A stretch of DNA of 64,000 nt from Bugula neritina. Lineage: Eukaryota; Bryozoa; Gymnolaemata; Cheilostomatida; Bugulidae. Position numbers and translations under genes: made by a program. Every line of letters starts with the position of its first letter. Positions within the stretch are counted from its first letter, which is position 1. The stretch covers positions 12,772,175-12,836,174 of the forward strand of contig OZ037768.1 in NCBI GenBank assembly GCA_964035545.1. Direction: 5' to 3'. The notes below the pieces were generated by a model, which ran no database searches, was not told the DNA's origin, and saw only the letters and a program-made list of their open reading frames with translations. Below, one piece after another: positions 44,085-54,337 of the stretch.

Positions 44085-44288
44085 CCAAACCGAACAATTA
44101 GGCATTAGCCGCCCGAACTGTATATATTATGGGTGCTACTACGATTGTTTATTGTGACACGCCTGATTAATCATAATACTTTTTCTGTTAACCACATATT
44201 TTCTACTGTTGTGTTTTATTTTTGACCTGTTTGTACAAACACCTTGTCTCTGTTATCGAAAAGGGGATGCTTTTCGATGGGGGGAGAA

Positions 44289-44846
44289 TGTAATGGATTT
44301 TCACCCTCTTTTAGTTTCGAAATAACAGCGTGCAACAGTATATTATAAATACTGTTGCGTATCATTCTTAATTCTGTAATTATAGTTAAGTAAGTTAGCT
44401 TGCTAATGCCTAAGTATGGTAATTACTGTTAAAGCTCAACATAATGTAATTTTACTGAAATACGCATTCTGAAGTTATGTAATATTTCTTTTACTAATGT
44501 TGCTTCTTTTGTGTGTGTCCTTTGTTGCTGAGATCGGCATTTCGGTCTTCCGAAATGCCGATGTGCCGAAAATCGGCGTTTCGGCATTTCGGAGTCCCGA
44601 AATGCCGATATTCGGCATTTCAGAACCCCGATCTCGGCAACAAAGGAATGTCTTTGTCTCGCTTGTGTATAAAAGCCAGCGAGTTCCAGTGTAGTTCAGA
44701 CTACTACTGGAGCTCGCTGGTAGTAGGACCACATAAGCTGTATTTGATGCTAATAAAGTTATCTTCATTCGTATTCAGAATACTTGGCTTATTCTCTCTA
44801 GAGCATGTAGGCACTAGTTGCATTCAAAACCCACAAGTTTACTACA
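44289..44846 (+). repeat. 3' LTR of the young Ty3 element
   Basis: Nearly identical to the 5' LTR; the purine tract GGGGGGAGAA (44279-44288) directly precedes it. In this copy the TATA motif reads TGTATAAAAG. Confidence 0.93.
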
Positions 44847-44850
44847 ATAT

Positions 44851-45413
44851 TACATTTCATTAGCCTGGTATTTTAGCATTTTCAGCAAATAAATTTTTTT
44901 AAGCAGCTGATTGGTAGTAATTGAGAAGAGCACATTAGTTTGTGTTACATTTCATTAGTAATCTCAGCATTTTAGTGAATAACTTTTCTCATAAGAATGA
45001 TCAGTTTTTTTTATTTACATTGAACAGTTATTTCATTTGTTAGCATTTCTTCATGATAATTGAGAAGAGCACATTAGTTTGTGTTACATTTCATTAGTAA
45101 TCTCAGCATTTTTAGTGAACAATTTTTCTCATAAAAATAATCAGATTTTTTATTTACATTGAACAGTTATTTCATTTGTTAGCATTTCTTCATGATAATT
45201 GAGAAGAGCACATTAGTTTGTGTTACATTTCATTAGTAATCTCAGCATTTTTAGTGAATAACTTTTCTCATAAGAATGATCAGTTTTGTTTTATTCATAT
45301 TATTGAACATATATTTCATTTTTATTATTTGGCAACATTTCTCAATAGTAATTGAGAACAGTACATTAGTTTGTGTTACATTTCATTAGTAATCTCAGCA
45401 TTTTTAAGTGATT
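44851..45413. repeat. ~138-bp tandem repeat inside the Polinton
   Basis: About four copies of a unit that contains TTACATTTCATTAGTAATCT and CAGCATTTTTAGTGAATAAC. Spacing is about 138, 138 and 154 bases. No coding frame. The young Ty3 element inserted at the left edge of this array. Confidence 0.8.
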
Positions 45414-45570
45414 AAACTTTTTAACACAAATATCACTTTTTCCAAAAAAAAGTTAACAGACAGCAGCGTATTGAGTATACAAAAGTATAGATACAGTATT
45501 AGCTTTGTAAACACATGTAAAATGTTAGCTATTATAATGGTTAATGTAACTCATAACAATATTGAAAAAA

Positions 45571-47097
45571 TTAAAGAAATTTCAGATTTGGTTTATTGAC
45601 TTTGAAATACCCTTTCTCATTAGGACCAAGATCCTCTAACTGAATTTCGCAGATGTTTAAGGCCCAAACATATTCGTTGCCATACATTTTTATAGGCCCA
45701 GACCTTAACACTGCCGTGAGCCTCATGCACATTTTCTCTAGTTCTTCTGCCGGCAACAAAACTGGCTTTCCGTTAACTCGAGCATTAACACACGCTTTGT
45801 CTTCCATATTTCTAACTACATCTACATAACAGCCCACGAGTGAGCTGTTCTCATTTTTACCGTGAAACCTAATGTTCTTATCAAAAATTTGAGAAGCATA
45901 ATTTTTCAAATTTTCTAATACCCTACTTTTTTTTATATACAAGCATGGGCCGCCTTTTGGAACTGTCGATTTGTAACATTTGAGTTCACCGACGAACTCC
46001 GAAGATCTAACATAAAAATGTTTCTCATGGTTGTATGTCAAAACTATCCTATCCCCCTCCCTATAAAAAGCCAGTTTTGTTGCCTCAAATGATGTTTCAT
46101 CTTTTAGGTAATGTTGCTTACCATCATCGATCCTGAAACAAAATAAATAGTCTATCAAAACATTATTTAGGGAGTAATTTTTACAATACAATAAAATGAA
46201 AAGTGTTATATCTGTGCTAATATAATGAAATAATGTAGGTGAAGATATAATACTTACTTTGCATGGTCTTTTTCATTTTCGTTTTGAGGGTTTTGAGATT
46301 GTGCAGTGGTTTCAGTTTCTCTATAATTCAAGATATATAATTTATTATGACTTGAAAAATAAGTATTATGAACCAAATGTTAAATTTTGTGGTAGATTTA
46401 ATGTTGTAAGCAGATACCAAGATTTCTAACAAACTTACTTGTCAGGAAGTGTGTGATCTTCTGTCACTTTAGGAGCTTTTAGTTTTTCCTTATTACTTTC
46501 ACCATCGCTAAAAAAATATTTATTTATTAGCCAAATAACTATCCCTATATATAAAAAGTAAAATGTGTCTATTATCTTAAATTATTTAATAATCAGTTAA
46601 ATAATGCTGTATGTAACTTACTTTTTTCGTTTCCTTGAGGGTTTTTTTTCTTTTTCAGCGAGCTTCTTTGTATCCGCTAATTCTTTTTCAAGTAGTTTTA
46701 TTCTTGCAAGAGGGCTGAAATTAGATAAGCATATATTTTTTTTTCAACTATACTTATGGCAGGAAAACTATAGATGTGCTATGAGCCTACTAATTTTCAT
46801 TTTCGCATGAAAATGTTGTTGATAATAAGGTTCAATTCTAGATTATTTTTTAATATGATGTACAAAAAAAAGAAAAATACCTTGCAAGCAGAGTAAAATT
46901 ACCTAAGAATAAATATATTTTTAACTACATTTAGCATAAATACTATATAGGAGATGAAACGTCAGCCTAATAGTTTTTTTTAGCATGAAAAAATTATAGA
47001 TATGTGAAAATTAAGATAAATGTTTAAATTCAAAGTAAAAATAAATTAAAATATTAATAATATATAAAACTTACTCTGTTGTAGAAGTTGTAGCCAT
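45571..47097 (-). CDS. Polinton accessory protein, five exons, function unknown
   Basis: Exons on the minus strand: 47097-47075, 46714-46622, 46507-46439, 46320-46258, 46132-45571. Every junction is GT-AG, the phase is 2 at each, and the total is 270 codons with stop. The first four exons encode a short, highly charged Lys/Glu-rich head (EKELADTKKLAEKEKKPSRKR). The last exon carries a compact domain of about 185 residues (GDRIVLTYNHEKHFYVRSSEF, LVGCYVDVVRN, GNEYVWALNICEI) that I do not recognise. The place within the Polinton, next to the capsid genes and in the opposite direction, makes it an element gene rather than a host gene. No break is seen; a DNA-binding role for the basic head is only a guess. 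Confidence 0.75.
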
Positions 47098-47137
47098 GAT
47101 GAGATATCTGTGAAGGTGTACCAGGAGAACTTTACTG

Positions 47138-48170
47138 ATGAGATTGAGATTTGACCAAGTTTTTATATTAGTAGATGATGTTCTTATAAGCGATGCCTCT
47201 AACCTATACCACTATAGAGCTATGATTGAGACTCTGTTGAGTTATAGCAATGAAGCCAAAGAATCCCAGTTAACTATGGGGTTATTCTCAAAAGATACAG
47301 CATCTGCAATGGATAACTTTGAAAATGATAATAAAGGATTAGTTAGCAGAAGAGCGTTTACTGCTGGAAGTAATACTGTTCAACTTATGGGTAAACTTCA
47401 CTCTGACATATTTTTCCAAAACCGGTATCTACTAAATGGAATTGATGTCAAGCTCAAACTTGTGAGAAACTCAAATAAACTTGTATTGATGGCTGCTGCT
47501 AACTCACAATATAAGTTGAAAATTGCTCACGCATCTATGTTCATCAGAAGAGTGAAGGTGAACAATGGAATTCAATTGAGACATATTGAAATGATGGAAA
47601 AACAATTAAAACCAGCAATCTATCCAATACGAAGGGTAGCAATGAAAACTTTTAGTATTGCGACAGGATCATTATCATGCAAGGAAGAAAATTTGTTCAA
47701 TGGAGTTCTACCCAAAAGTATAGTCATTGGATTGGTAGATGCTCAAAGTTTTGAGGGTGCCTACAATCTTAATTCATTCAACTTTAAACATAAAACTCTG
47801 AAATACTGTAGCTTATTAATTGATGGAAAAAATGATACCACAAAAACCTCAAGTCAGTGATTTTGAAAAAAATACAACACTCAGAAACTATTTTATGTTA
47901 CTGGAAAGCACTGGAAAATCATTTAATGATGCTGGAATTGGGATAGATAGATCAGAATATAATAATGGCTACTCGTTATTAGCTTTCGATTTAACCCCTA
48001 ACCTCCAAGAGGATGGTTGCTATCACCTTATAAAAAAGGGGAATGCTAGATTAGAGTTAAAGTTTGACGTGCCTTTGAACACACCAGTCAATGTTATAGT
48101 GTACGCTGAGTTTGACTCCGCCATCAAAGTGGATAAAAACAGGGCTGTAATGACAAACTTTTACATATAA
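47138..48170 (+). pseudogene. Polinton major capsid-like protein, frame-shifted and 5'-truncated
   Basis: The frame from 47138 (MRLRFDQVFILVDDVLIS...) ends at 47860, and a second frame from about 47820 to 48170 continues the same protein. The change lies at a run of six A at 47827-47832. The two pieces together give about 340 residues and resemble the protein known from many animal genomes as F54H12.2-like, the double-jelly-roll capsid protein of Polintons. Such proteins normally have about 100 more residues before the point where this one starts. Only 40 bases separate its first codon from the start of the opposite accessory gene, so the N-terminal part seems deleted. The homology is judged from memory of the family, by eye. 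Confidence 0.7.
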
Positions 48171-48712
48171 TGGATAGCAAACAAATCTACAGGATATTAA
48201 AGGCAGATAGAGCTGTTGAAGAATTAAACTTTTTAGGAGTCTTTCCTATAGACCTAATACCAATGTCTGCTCAAAGGTTTCCATGTTGTATGGTTATAAA
48301 TACGAAACCACACGATCACCCTGGAGAGCATTGGGTGGCAGTTGTGAAAACAGAAGATAGAAAAGGAATATTTTTTGACAGTTATGGTGTACCACCGTAT
48401 AACCTACCTGAGATTGGAGATGTGCTAAATAACTGTAATGAATGGACATTTGATGATATTCCGCTGCAATCCCTTTATAGTACAGTGTGTGGTCAATACG
48501 TTATATTCTTCTTAACTCATATTGCAAGGGGTTTGAGTCTAGAAAAAATATCTTACTTGTTGAATGATAATGGCGATAGATTAGCTAATGATGCTATGAT
48601 ATTTAATTATATTCGAGAAAAGTATAGTAATACAAATGTTGGTACAGATAAACTTGAAATTATTGACTTTCCATTTTTACTAAACCAAGTTGCTTCTTCA
48701 GTGAATATTTAA
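48170..48712 (+). CDS. Polinton adenain-like cysteine protease
   Basis: 180 residues. The catalytic set of the adenovirus-protease/Ulp1 clan is visible in order: His in GEHWVAV (about residue 62), acidic partner in FFDSYG (about 74), Gln in the LQSLYS region (about 103) and Cys in TVCGQYVIFFL (about 109). In this family the enzyme matures capsid proteins. The ATG overlaps the stop codon of the capsid gene (TAATG, sharing one A), so the two are probably read from one transcript. The frame is intact, unlike that of its neighbours. Confidence 0.88.
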   Translation: MDSKQIYRILKADRAVEELNFLGVFPIDLIPMSAQRFPCCMVINTKPHDHPGEHWVAVVKTEDRKGIFFDSYGVPPYNLPEIGDVLNNCNEWTFDDIPLQSLYSTVCGQYVIFFLTHIARGLSLEKISYLLNDNGDRLANDAMIFNYIREKYSNTNVGTDKLEIIDFPFLLNQVASSVNI

Positions 48713-49067
48713 CACTATCATATTCGTATTGACATCTATATAAGCTAGAATTCTATTATTCATTACTGTCACACAAAAAACACTTTCTTTTTTTTCACAC
48801 TAGTTAATACTATTTAATTCTTAATGTTGTAGTATATATTCTTATTTTTACTTGGTCATAGTGAATAATTATAATAAAGATATGTTAACCATTCAACAAG
48901 CGGTATTAGTACGCATCATACATATGATTTTTTTTGCAATATTTGAAAGTAGTACTTACCAGCATACTGTATCAATCCCACAGTGAAAAACGTTATCAGC
49001 AACTGAATAATACGGTGTTCATTTAACTCTCTCTGCAATCATTTGGTAATCGCTAGGTGAGGGTAAT

Positions 49068-49630
49068 GTATTAGTGTATGTAATCGGATTGTATGGGAAG
49101 TTCAATAGTATATATCTATTTAGAACACTCAACTAATCGCAGCAAACGCATCTTCAAGACTGATGATATATACAATAGCTTTATAAAGATTCAATATGAC
49201 TATTACATTAACCATACTGGTTGCTTGCAAAGCCACAAAGATAAGGTCTATTCATAACATAAAGGAAAACAGCACAATAATACTATTTACAAAACATCTT
49301 ACATAACCACATAATGCAATGTCATGCAAATTACAGTATATCAATGCAATTATCAATAAGGCTTGAGAAAGTATGCCAAACCGTTATAATAAATGCAGAG
49401 ACAGTCTTGGTAGCTATGAATCTAACAAAGACTGTAAACTATTTCTAAACGACTATGCCTCCTCAAGTGCGATGTAAACTATTTTAAAATGCCCTATACA
49501 ATTCTACGGACGATGTAAACTATTTTAAAATGCCCTATACAATTCTACGGACGATGTAAACTATTTTAAAATGCCCTATACAATTCTACTGACGATGTAA
49601 ACTAGTTGAAAAGTGGCTTCCTATACTACT
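49068..49630 (-). repeat. Polinton right terminal inverted repeat
   Basis: Reverse complement of 24176-24722 with the extra 16-base block CTAATCGCAGCAAACG near 49135. It ends CTATACTACT and is followed by the duplication AACATA (49631-49636). It holds the same 41-bp units in inverted order. Confidence 0.95.
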
Positions 49631-49636
49631 AACATA
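49631..49636. repeat. right target-site duplication of the Polinton (AACATA)
   Basis: Identical to 24170-24175. Confidence 0.95.
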
Positions 49637-51043
49637 TAATTTTAATGTATAATAAGGTATCTGTTATATACTAGCTTAGTTCTGCGTGTCAACAGAGCAG
49701 ATTAAATTAAAGCTCCCTGCTGACCGTCACCTTTGCTCTGTACTCTGATACTTGTTAGATTTCTATAGGAACTCTTCAGTTGACTATACTGGGGAAAGAT
49801 AACTCCCTTCTAACACATGAGCCCGTGTTCTATTGTCTCCAGTTTTACAACTTGTGTATTTAGAGTTGTCCTCTACTGAACTTTTGCAGCTTTGGGCTAA
49901 TGTATAGCTGCTGGAAGAAGAACCTAGTTGACAGACTGACATTCGCTGGTATCTCCGCCTTCTTTGACAGACACTAGAGTGAGGAGCTTGTTTCTGCTGT
50001 CCAATCAGATAGAGTTCACTTCTACTCAAGACAAGCTACTTGCAGCATTCCCAAAGACTATGCAAGTTCGTCCGGTTACGTCACTGATGCGTATCTAGAT
50101 GATGAGAAAAGAGAAATAGTTGACACAGAGAATGGGTACTTCATACCCCTAGCAAGTGACGCTATAGCAAGTGATGACCTGTGTGGCGCTATGGTAGCAG
50201 CCTCTGGGACTAGGCATTGTACATTATCTGGTTATTTTTATTCAGAAAAGAACGAGTTGCTTTTTTTGTAGAACTGAGTTAGCGCTTATAACCTGTCTTT
50301 TGTACTTCATAATTCTTCAACCGATGTTCAATTTATTACTTGGTATATCTACTTCTGTAAGCATAATTATAATTATTTTTCAGTAAATGGCTTGTTTATA
50401 AAATATTAGCCATAAGATCGTATTGTCAATTATAAAAATCGGTTTTCGACAACCATTCGCTTCTTCCAGAAAATTTGAAGCTAAAATTATTTTTACCAAA
50501 TTTTGCCATAATCTCAATATAATTAAGTGAATAAATATTAACTGAAACAGCAGAACCTGTTTTGTTATGTATTAAATAAGCATGTATTTGTCTTCATATT
50601 TCACTGTCACAGTCGAAGCTTCATAAGGTACAAGCAACTTCCATACTGCACATGTTTAGTAGGACGATGGCGTCACCCTCACCCAAGATCCGGGGCAGAA
50701 CTGACTGCTCTAAGGTTATTAGTTGAGTTGGAATATCACACATGATGGCTAAACGGAAGAATATTGTCCTAACAATAAGAAAGAGATTGGTTTTCTTAGA
50801 TCTTAGTTCCACTTGAATAGATTTATCAGCATTGCGGGCATTCAGCCACCTGCCCACAACTTGAGACCAGCATACTGGTGGATTTGAGGTAATATTTAGG
50901 AATCATTGCTATTTGTGTTTGAGACATATAAGACACACTCACTGAGCTCTAACTTGAAGGTGGTGCGCAACATATATTGAGAGAGAGAGCAATGTAGTCA
51001 AGGAAAGACAATTCCCTGCATACTCACTTACTATACTCTGTTA
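49637..51043. other. non-coding with one possible exon
   Basis: Mostly featureless. From an acceptor-like CACTAG at 49976 a frame without ATG stays open for about 98 codons to 50272 (pieces: SDRVHFYSRQATCSIPKDY, YLDDEKREIVDTENGYFIPL). Its composition is protein-like rather than AT-driven, so it may be one exon of a host gene. No partner exon or family was recognised. Confidence 0.3.
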
Positions 51044-51374
51044 GCCTAGGGCCACACGGTGCGTATTTTCGCATGCGAAAATTGAAATCACAAGTAGCAA
51101 AGGTGTCCACTGTGCGCGTTGAGAAAACCTTCGCACTTGTCGCTCTGCGTTTTCAACGCAAGTGCGAATCGTCACTGTCGTCGTCACCTAATTGGCTGGT
51201 AGCTATTCAGCGAGCCCAATTTCTTTATTTAGTGCTATATTCCAGTAAATTGCGTTTTATTGATTTAAAAATGAAAGCTTTATTTATCACGCATCACTGA
51301 CGCTACAGTGGACACCTTTGCTACGCGCGATTTTAATTTTCGCATGCGAAAATACGCACAGTGTGGCCCTAGGC
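51044..51374. mobile_element. Harbinger-like MITE
   Basis: 331 bases with inverted ends of nearly 70 bp: GCCTAGGGCCACAC at the left and GTGTGGCCCTAGGC at the right, followed inward by TGCGTATTTTCGCATGCGAA and AGCAAAGGTGTCCACTG on both sides with few mismatches. Flanked by TTA on both sides, the 3-bp type of duplication typical of the PIF/Harbinger group. No coding capacity. Confidence 0.88.
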
Positions 51375-54190
51375 TTACTATAAACAGCTGATCGTTGAGG
51401 GAGTTAATTCACTCAAATGCAAAACATGTTTTTCTGACACTCCATCTAGTTATTTGAGTAATTTCATCAACTTGATATTATTTTTTTATATAATTATGAA
51501 GAAAAGTGAACTCAGTGACCCCATTCCTGCAACTCAACACTTTAACTTGAAATATTCCAGAAATGTTCAAAACAAGTTGAGACACATGTTCCAGGGACTG
51601 ATTAGTAACCATTCAACTTATTTCCTCATAAAGAAAGTATTTCACCTTATGTAAGACTTACTTTGACACAAGAGTTCTATTATCTGTTAAATATTCTGTC
51701 CCTGCTGCAGCTATTTATATGGGAGTTGGTGAAAATTTATATACACTGTGTATATTACAAGCAGTTATGTATCTGCACTGCCTGCTCCATAGGCTACTCT
51801 CAGCATATAACTCATTTCTGTGTGGCAGTAAGAAAAGCTGAAATGCTTGTCCGTTGGTTAATATTTACCAGGTAGCTGACAAATTCTCATCACAAACATC
51901 AACAAAGAATGAGTAGTTTAGAATTTTTGAACGATCGTATAGATAAAAACCTCGTCTACTACACGGCAAGGTATGATGACGTTGAAGTGATTAATCACAG
52001 AGTAGTTGCAGCCCAATTGATAACACGGAACGTTCCGGAGTAATTAATTTGAAAAATGTACTACAAAATACTTATGTAACGATAAAATCATTAGATGCAT
52101 GAGCGTGACTTTGCCTGTACCTATGTGACAATATGTTGCAGAGGTAAGTATATAGTACAGATGCAGTAAGTACATCAACAGTGAGGGAATTATTCAGCTT
52201 GTTTTTACTCGGAGCAGTAAATTCCAGTGCAACACTGAACTATGTGTTTACTTGTGTTTAAAACCTAGAATCATGGACTGCTGATGAACATGCCTCCCTT
52301 ATTAGTTGAGAACTGAGACAATACAAGGTACTGAGGCTAAATATACATAACTGAGGCTATATTAGCTGTGAATGTAGGACTATATGTGTGTAGTGTTACA
52401 CTACTTGCCTTCTTTATTTGTGATCACTGAGTGATGTAGTGTCCAATTGCCATTTTCTAATTTTACAAAAATGTCTTATCTAAACTCGGTTACAATAAAA
52501 ACAGCTGCATTTTACTCGAAGGTAGTTTATAATAAGATATATACTACTACTTGTAATGACAGAACTCAGTTTACCACGATCTCATAGCTTCAGTTCCCAA
52601 ATACGTTTCCTCATGTCAATCTACATGCCTTCAGTTGCTGTGGAGTTTATCATCTTTCAACTACAGATTTAACACTGCAATATATGATGCCATCTCTAAT
52701 TCTATTCTTAATTATAACCAATCTATTCTTATAACAATAGTGGGAAAGCCGTGACGTCACCAGCTATTGCAGTAAACAAACAAGTTAATGTAGATGCACC
52801 AACAATAGCTATTAACTTATTTGTTAATCATCAAACAGTACGACTTGTTTACAATAGACTATAATTATATAGCAATGTCTGCCGCAGCTGCAATGTGATA
52901 GGCTATACGTCTGTCACGTGATAGGCTATCAGTCTGCAACATAAGAGACCAGGTGGTGGTCGTTTCATCAACCTGATCTGTTTACTAGAGAATGAATCAC
53001 TTGAATACTCTGTATTGTCTAAAGAGACACTCGGCTGTATTGTGATATAGTATAGAAGGGTTTAGTGCAGTTTCTTCAAATAGCTTAAGTTCCATTAAAA
53101 CTTTGGAACACATGGAGCTTCAAACTCAAGTCCTAGACCAAAAGTTATAACTCAAAATTCTACAACTTTGCATATAACTGAAAGAAATGATGAAACAGTA
53201 TCATTATATAGAAAATGTATAATTATATAGAAAGTGCATATGATATATATAGAAGCATAACATACAGATACATGACATAATTATAGGAAATATTCTTATA
53301 TATATGACCGTCAATATACTGCAAGTGTTTATAGCTGCTGTGTATGCTACACCAACATAACCAGTTTTAACCTTCTTCCAGTCTGCATTCATCTTGATGA
53401 GAAATTATATTGTTTGTATTATCTTTATTATATTATTTTTGAAAAATACAAGTTTTAAATAGAAAATGCAAGTAACTACCAGTTGCTACAGCACTGTATC
53501 AAATATTAGCATGTTCTGTATTATTTCAGTGAAAATGTTAACTTAGACAAAGTGATATTTAAGGAGTCTCAGAAACTTAGTCTATTTCATAGCCTGCGGT
53601 AATGTTATAGTAAGAGGGACTATCTGGTGGTGTTTTATAAAAGGGGGGGGGGTAAACAGCGTACCAATAATACTATTCAAGGTATAACAGAGCAGCACTG
53701 CGTCACTATTGAGTAGAGCAGCTGTTTACAAACTCTGCAAAATAGTCAACACAACATCCTGTTGAGAAGTAAATCACTTGTTTACTCTCCAAGTGCTGGT
53801 GTTTACTATTGCTATTCCATAGTATTGAGTCTTTGAAATTCAACTCTAGTTGACAATCACACAAATATTTTTCCAACTGATGAATAAAGGGGCACTTCGG
53901 TGCTGGGGTATCCCTTACCCCTTGATTGTTTCTCGTGTTGCATTAATACCTCTATTCTATTCGTAAGGCCATGCAACTTCAATACACTCGGTGATCTGTT
54001 GTTGTAATATACCCAGCCAATCACATTGACGAATCAAATGACCTAAGTTCTTGAGGCTATGCGGTAAATGTTTGAGCACTTAATAGGACACCCAATCAAT
54101 CAACTCAATTTGACGTATAATTTTAATAAGTTTTCGCAACAATAAAGTTCTAATTGGGGAATGTGATTGATGTCACTGGAGTAACTCGAG
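51375..54190. other. non-coding, nothing recognised
   Basis: AT-rich sequence with short chance frames only. A G-run of ten bases lies near 53644, and two copies of a GTGATAGGCTAT motif near 52895 and 52919. Confidence 0.5.
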
Positions 54191-54193
54191 TTG

Positions 54194-54200
54194 TATATAA
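54194..54200 (+). promoter_or_regulatory. TATA box of the Ser/Arg-rich gene
   Basis: TATATAA lies about 140 bases before the start codon at 54338. Transcription would then start near 54225-54230. Confidence 0.55.
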
Positions 54201-54337
54201 GTTATGGGAAGTCAACTTCGCTTCAATCTGTACTCTACTACAACGAATAGCAGCACGTTACTTTATTGCTTGTTGAAGCATTCCACATTTTCATTAAATA
54301 TTCAATTAACTTACTAGCGTGAACACTTGAGGAAAAC

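Larger units (their letters stand above)
37673..44846 (+). mobile_element. young, apparently complete Ty3/Gypsy retrotransposon
   Basis: Two 558-bp LTRs (37673-38230 and 44289-44846) differ at two positions that I can see (G/A at about 38007 versus 44623, and A/G in the TATA region). The element has a primer binding site for tRNA-Leu, one open gag, one open pol of about 1580 codons in the -1 frame, and a purine tract before the 3' LTR. All catalytic motifs are present. It sits inside the Polinton at the edge of a 138-bp tandem repeat and is much younger than the other Ty3 copy. Confidence 0.95.
24176..49630. mobile_element. Polinton/Maverick with two nested Ty3/Gypsy insertions
   Basis: The ends are inverted repeats starting AGTAGTATAGGAAGCC, flanked by a perfect 6-bp duplication. 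Genes typical of the family lie inside: protein-primed-type PolB, FtsK/HerA-like packaging ATPase, double-jelly-roll-type capsid protein and an adenain-like cysteine protease. The element now spans 25.5 kb, of which about 14.8 kb are two LTR retrotransposons. That leaves roughly 10.6 kb, short for a family that usually measures 15-20 kb. No retroviral-type integrase of Polinton type was found outside the two Ty3 elements. The ATPase ends early next to the old Ty3 insertion, so a left-hand deletion that removed the integrase is likely (inference). The element cannot be autonomous in this state. Confidence 0.93.
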
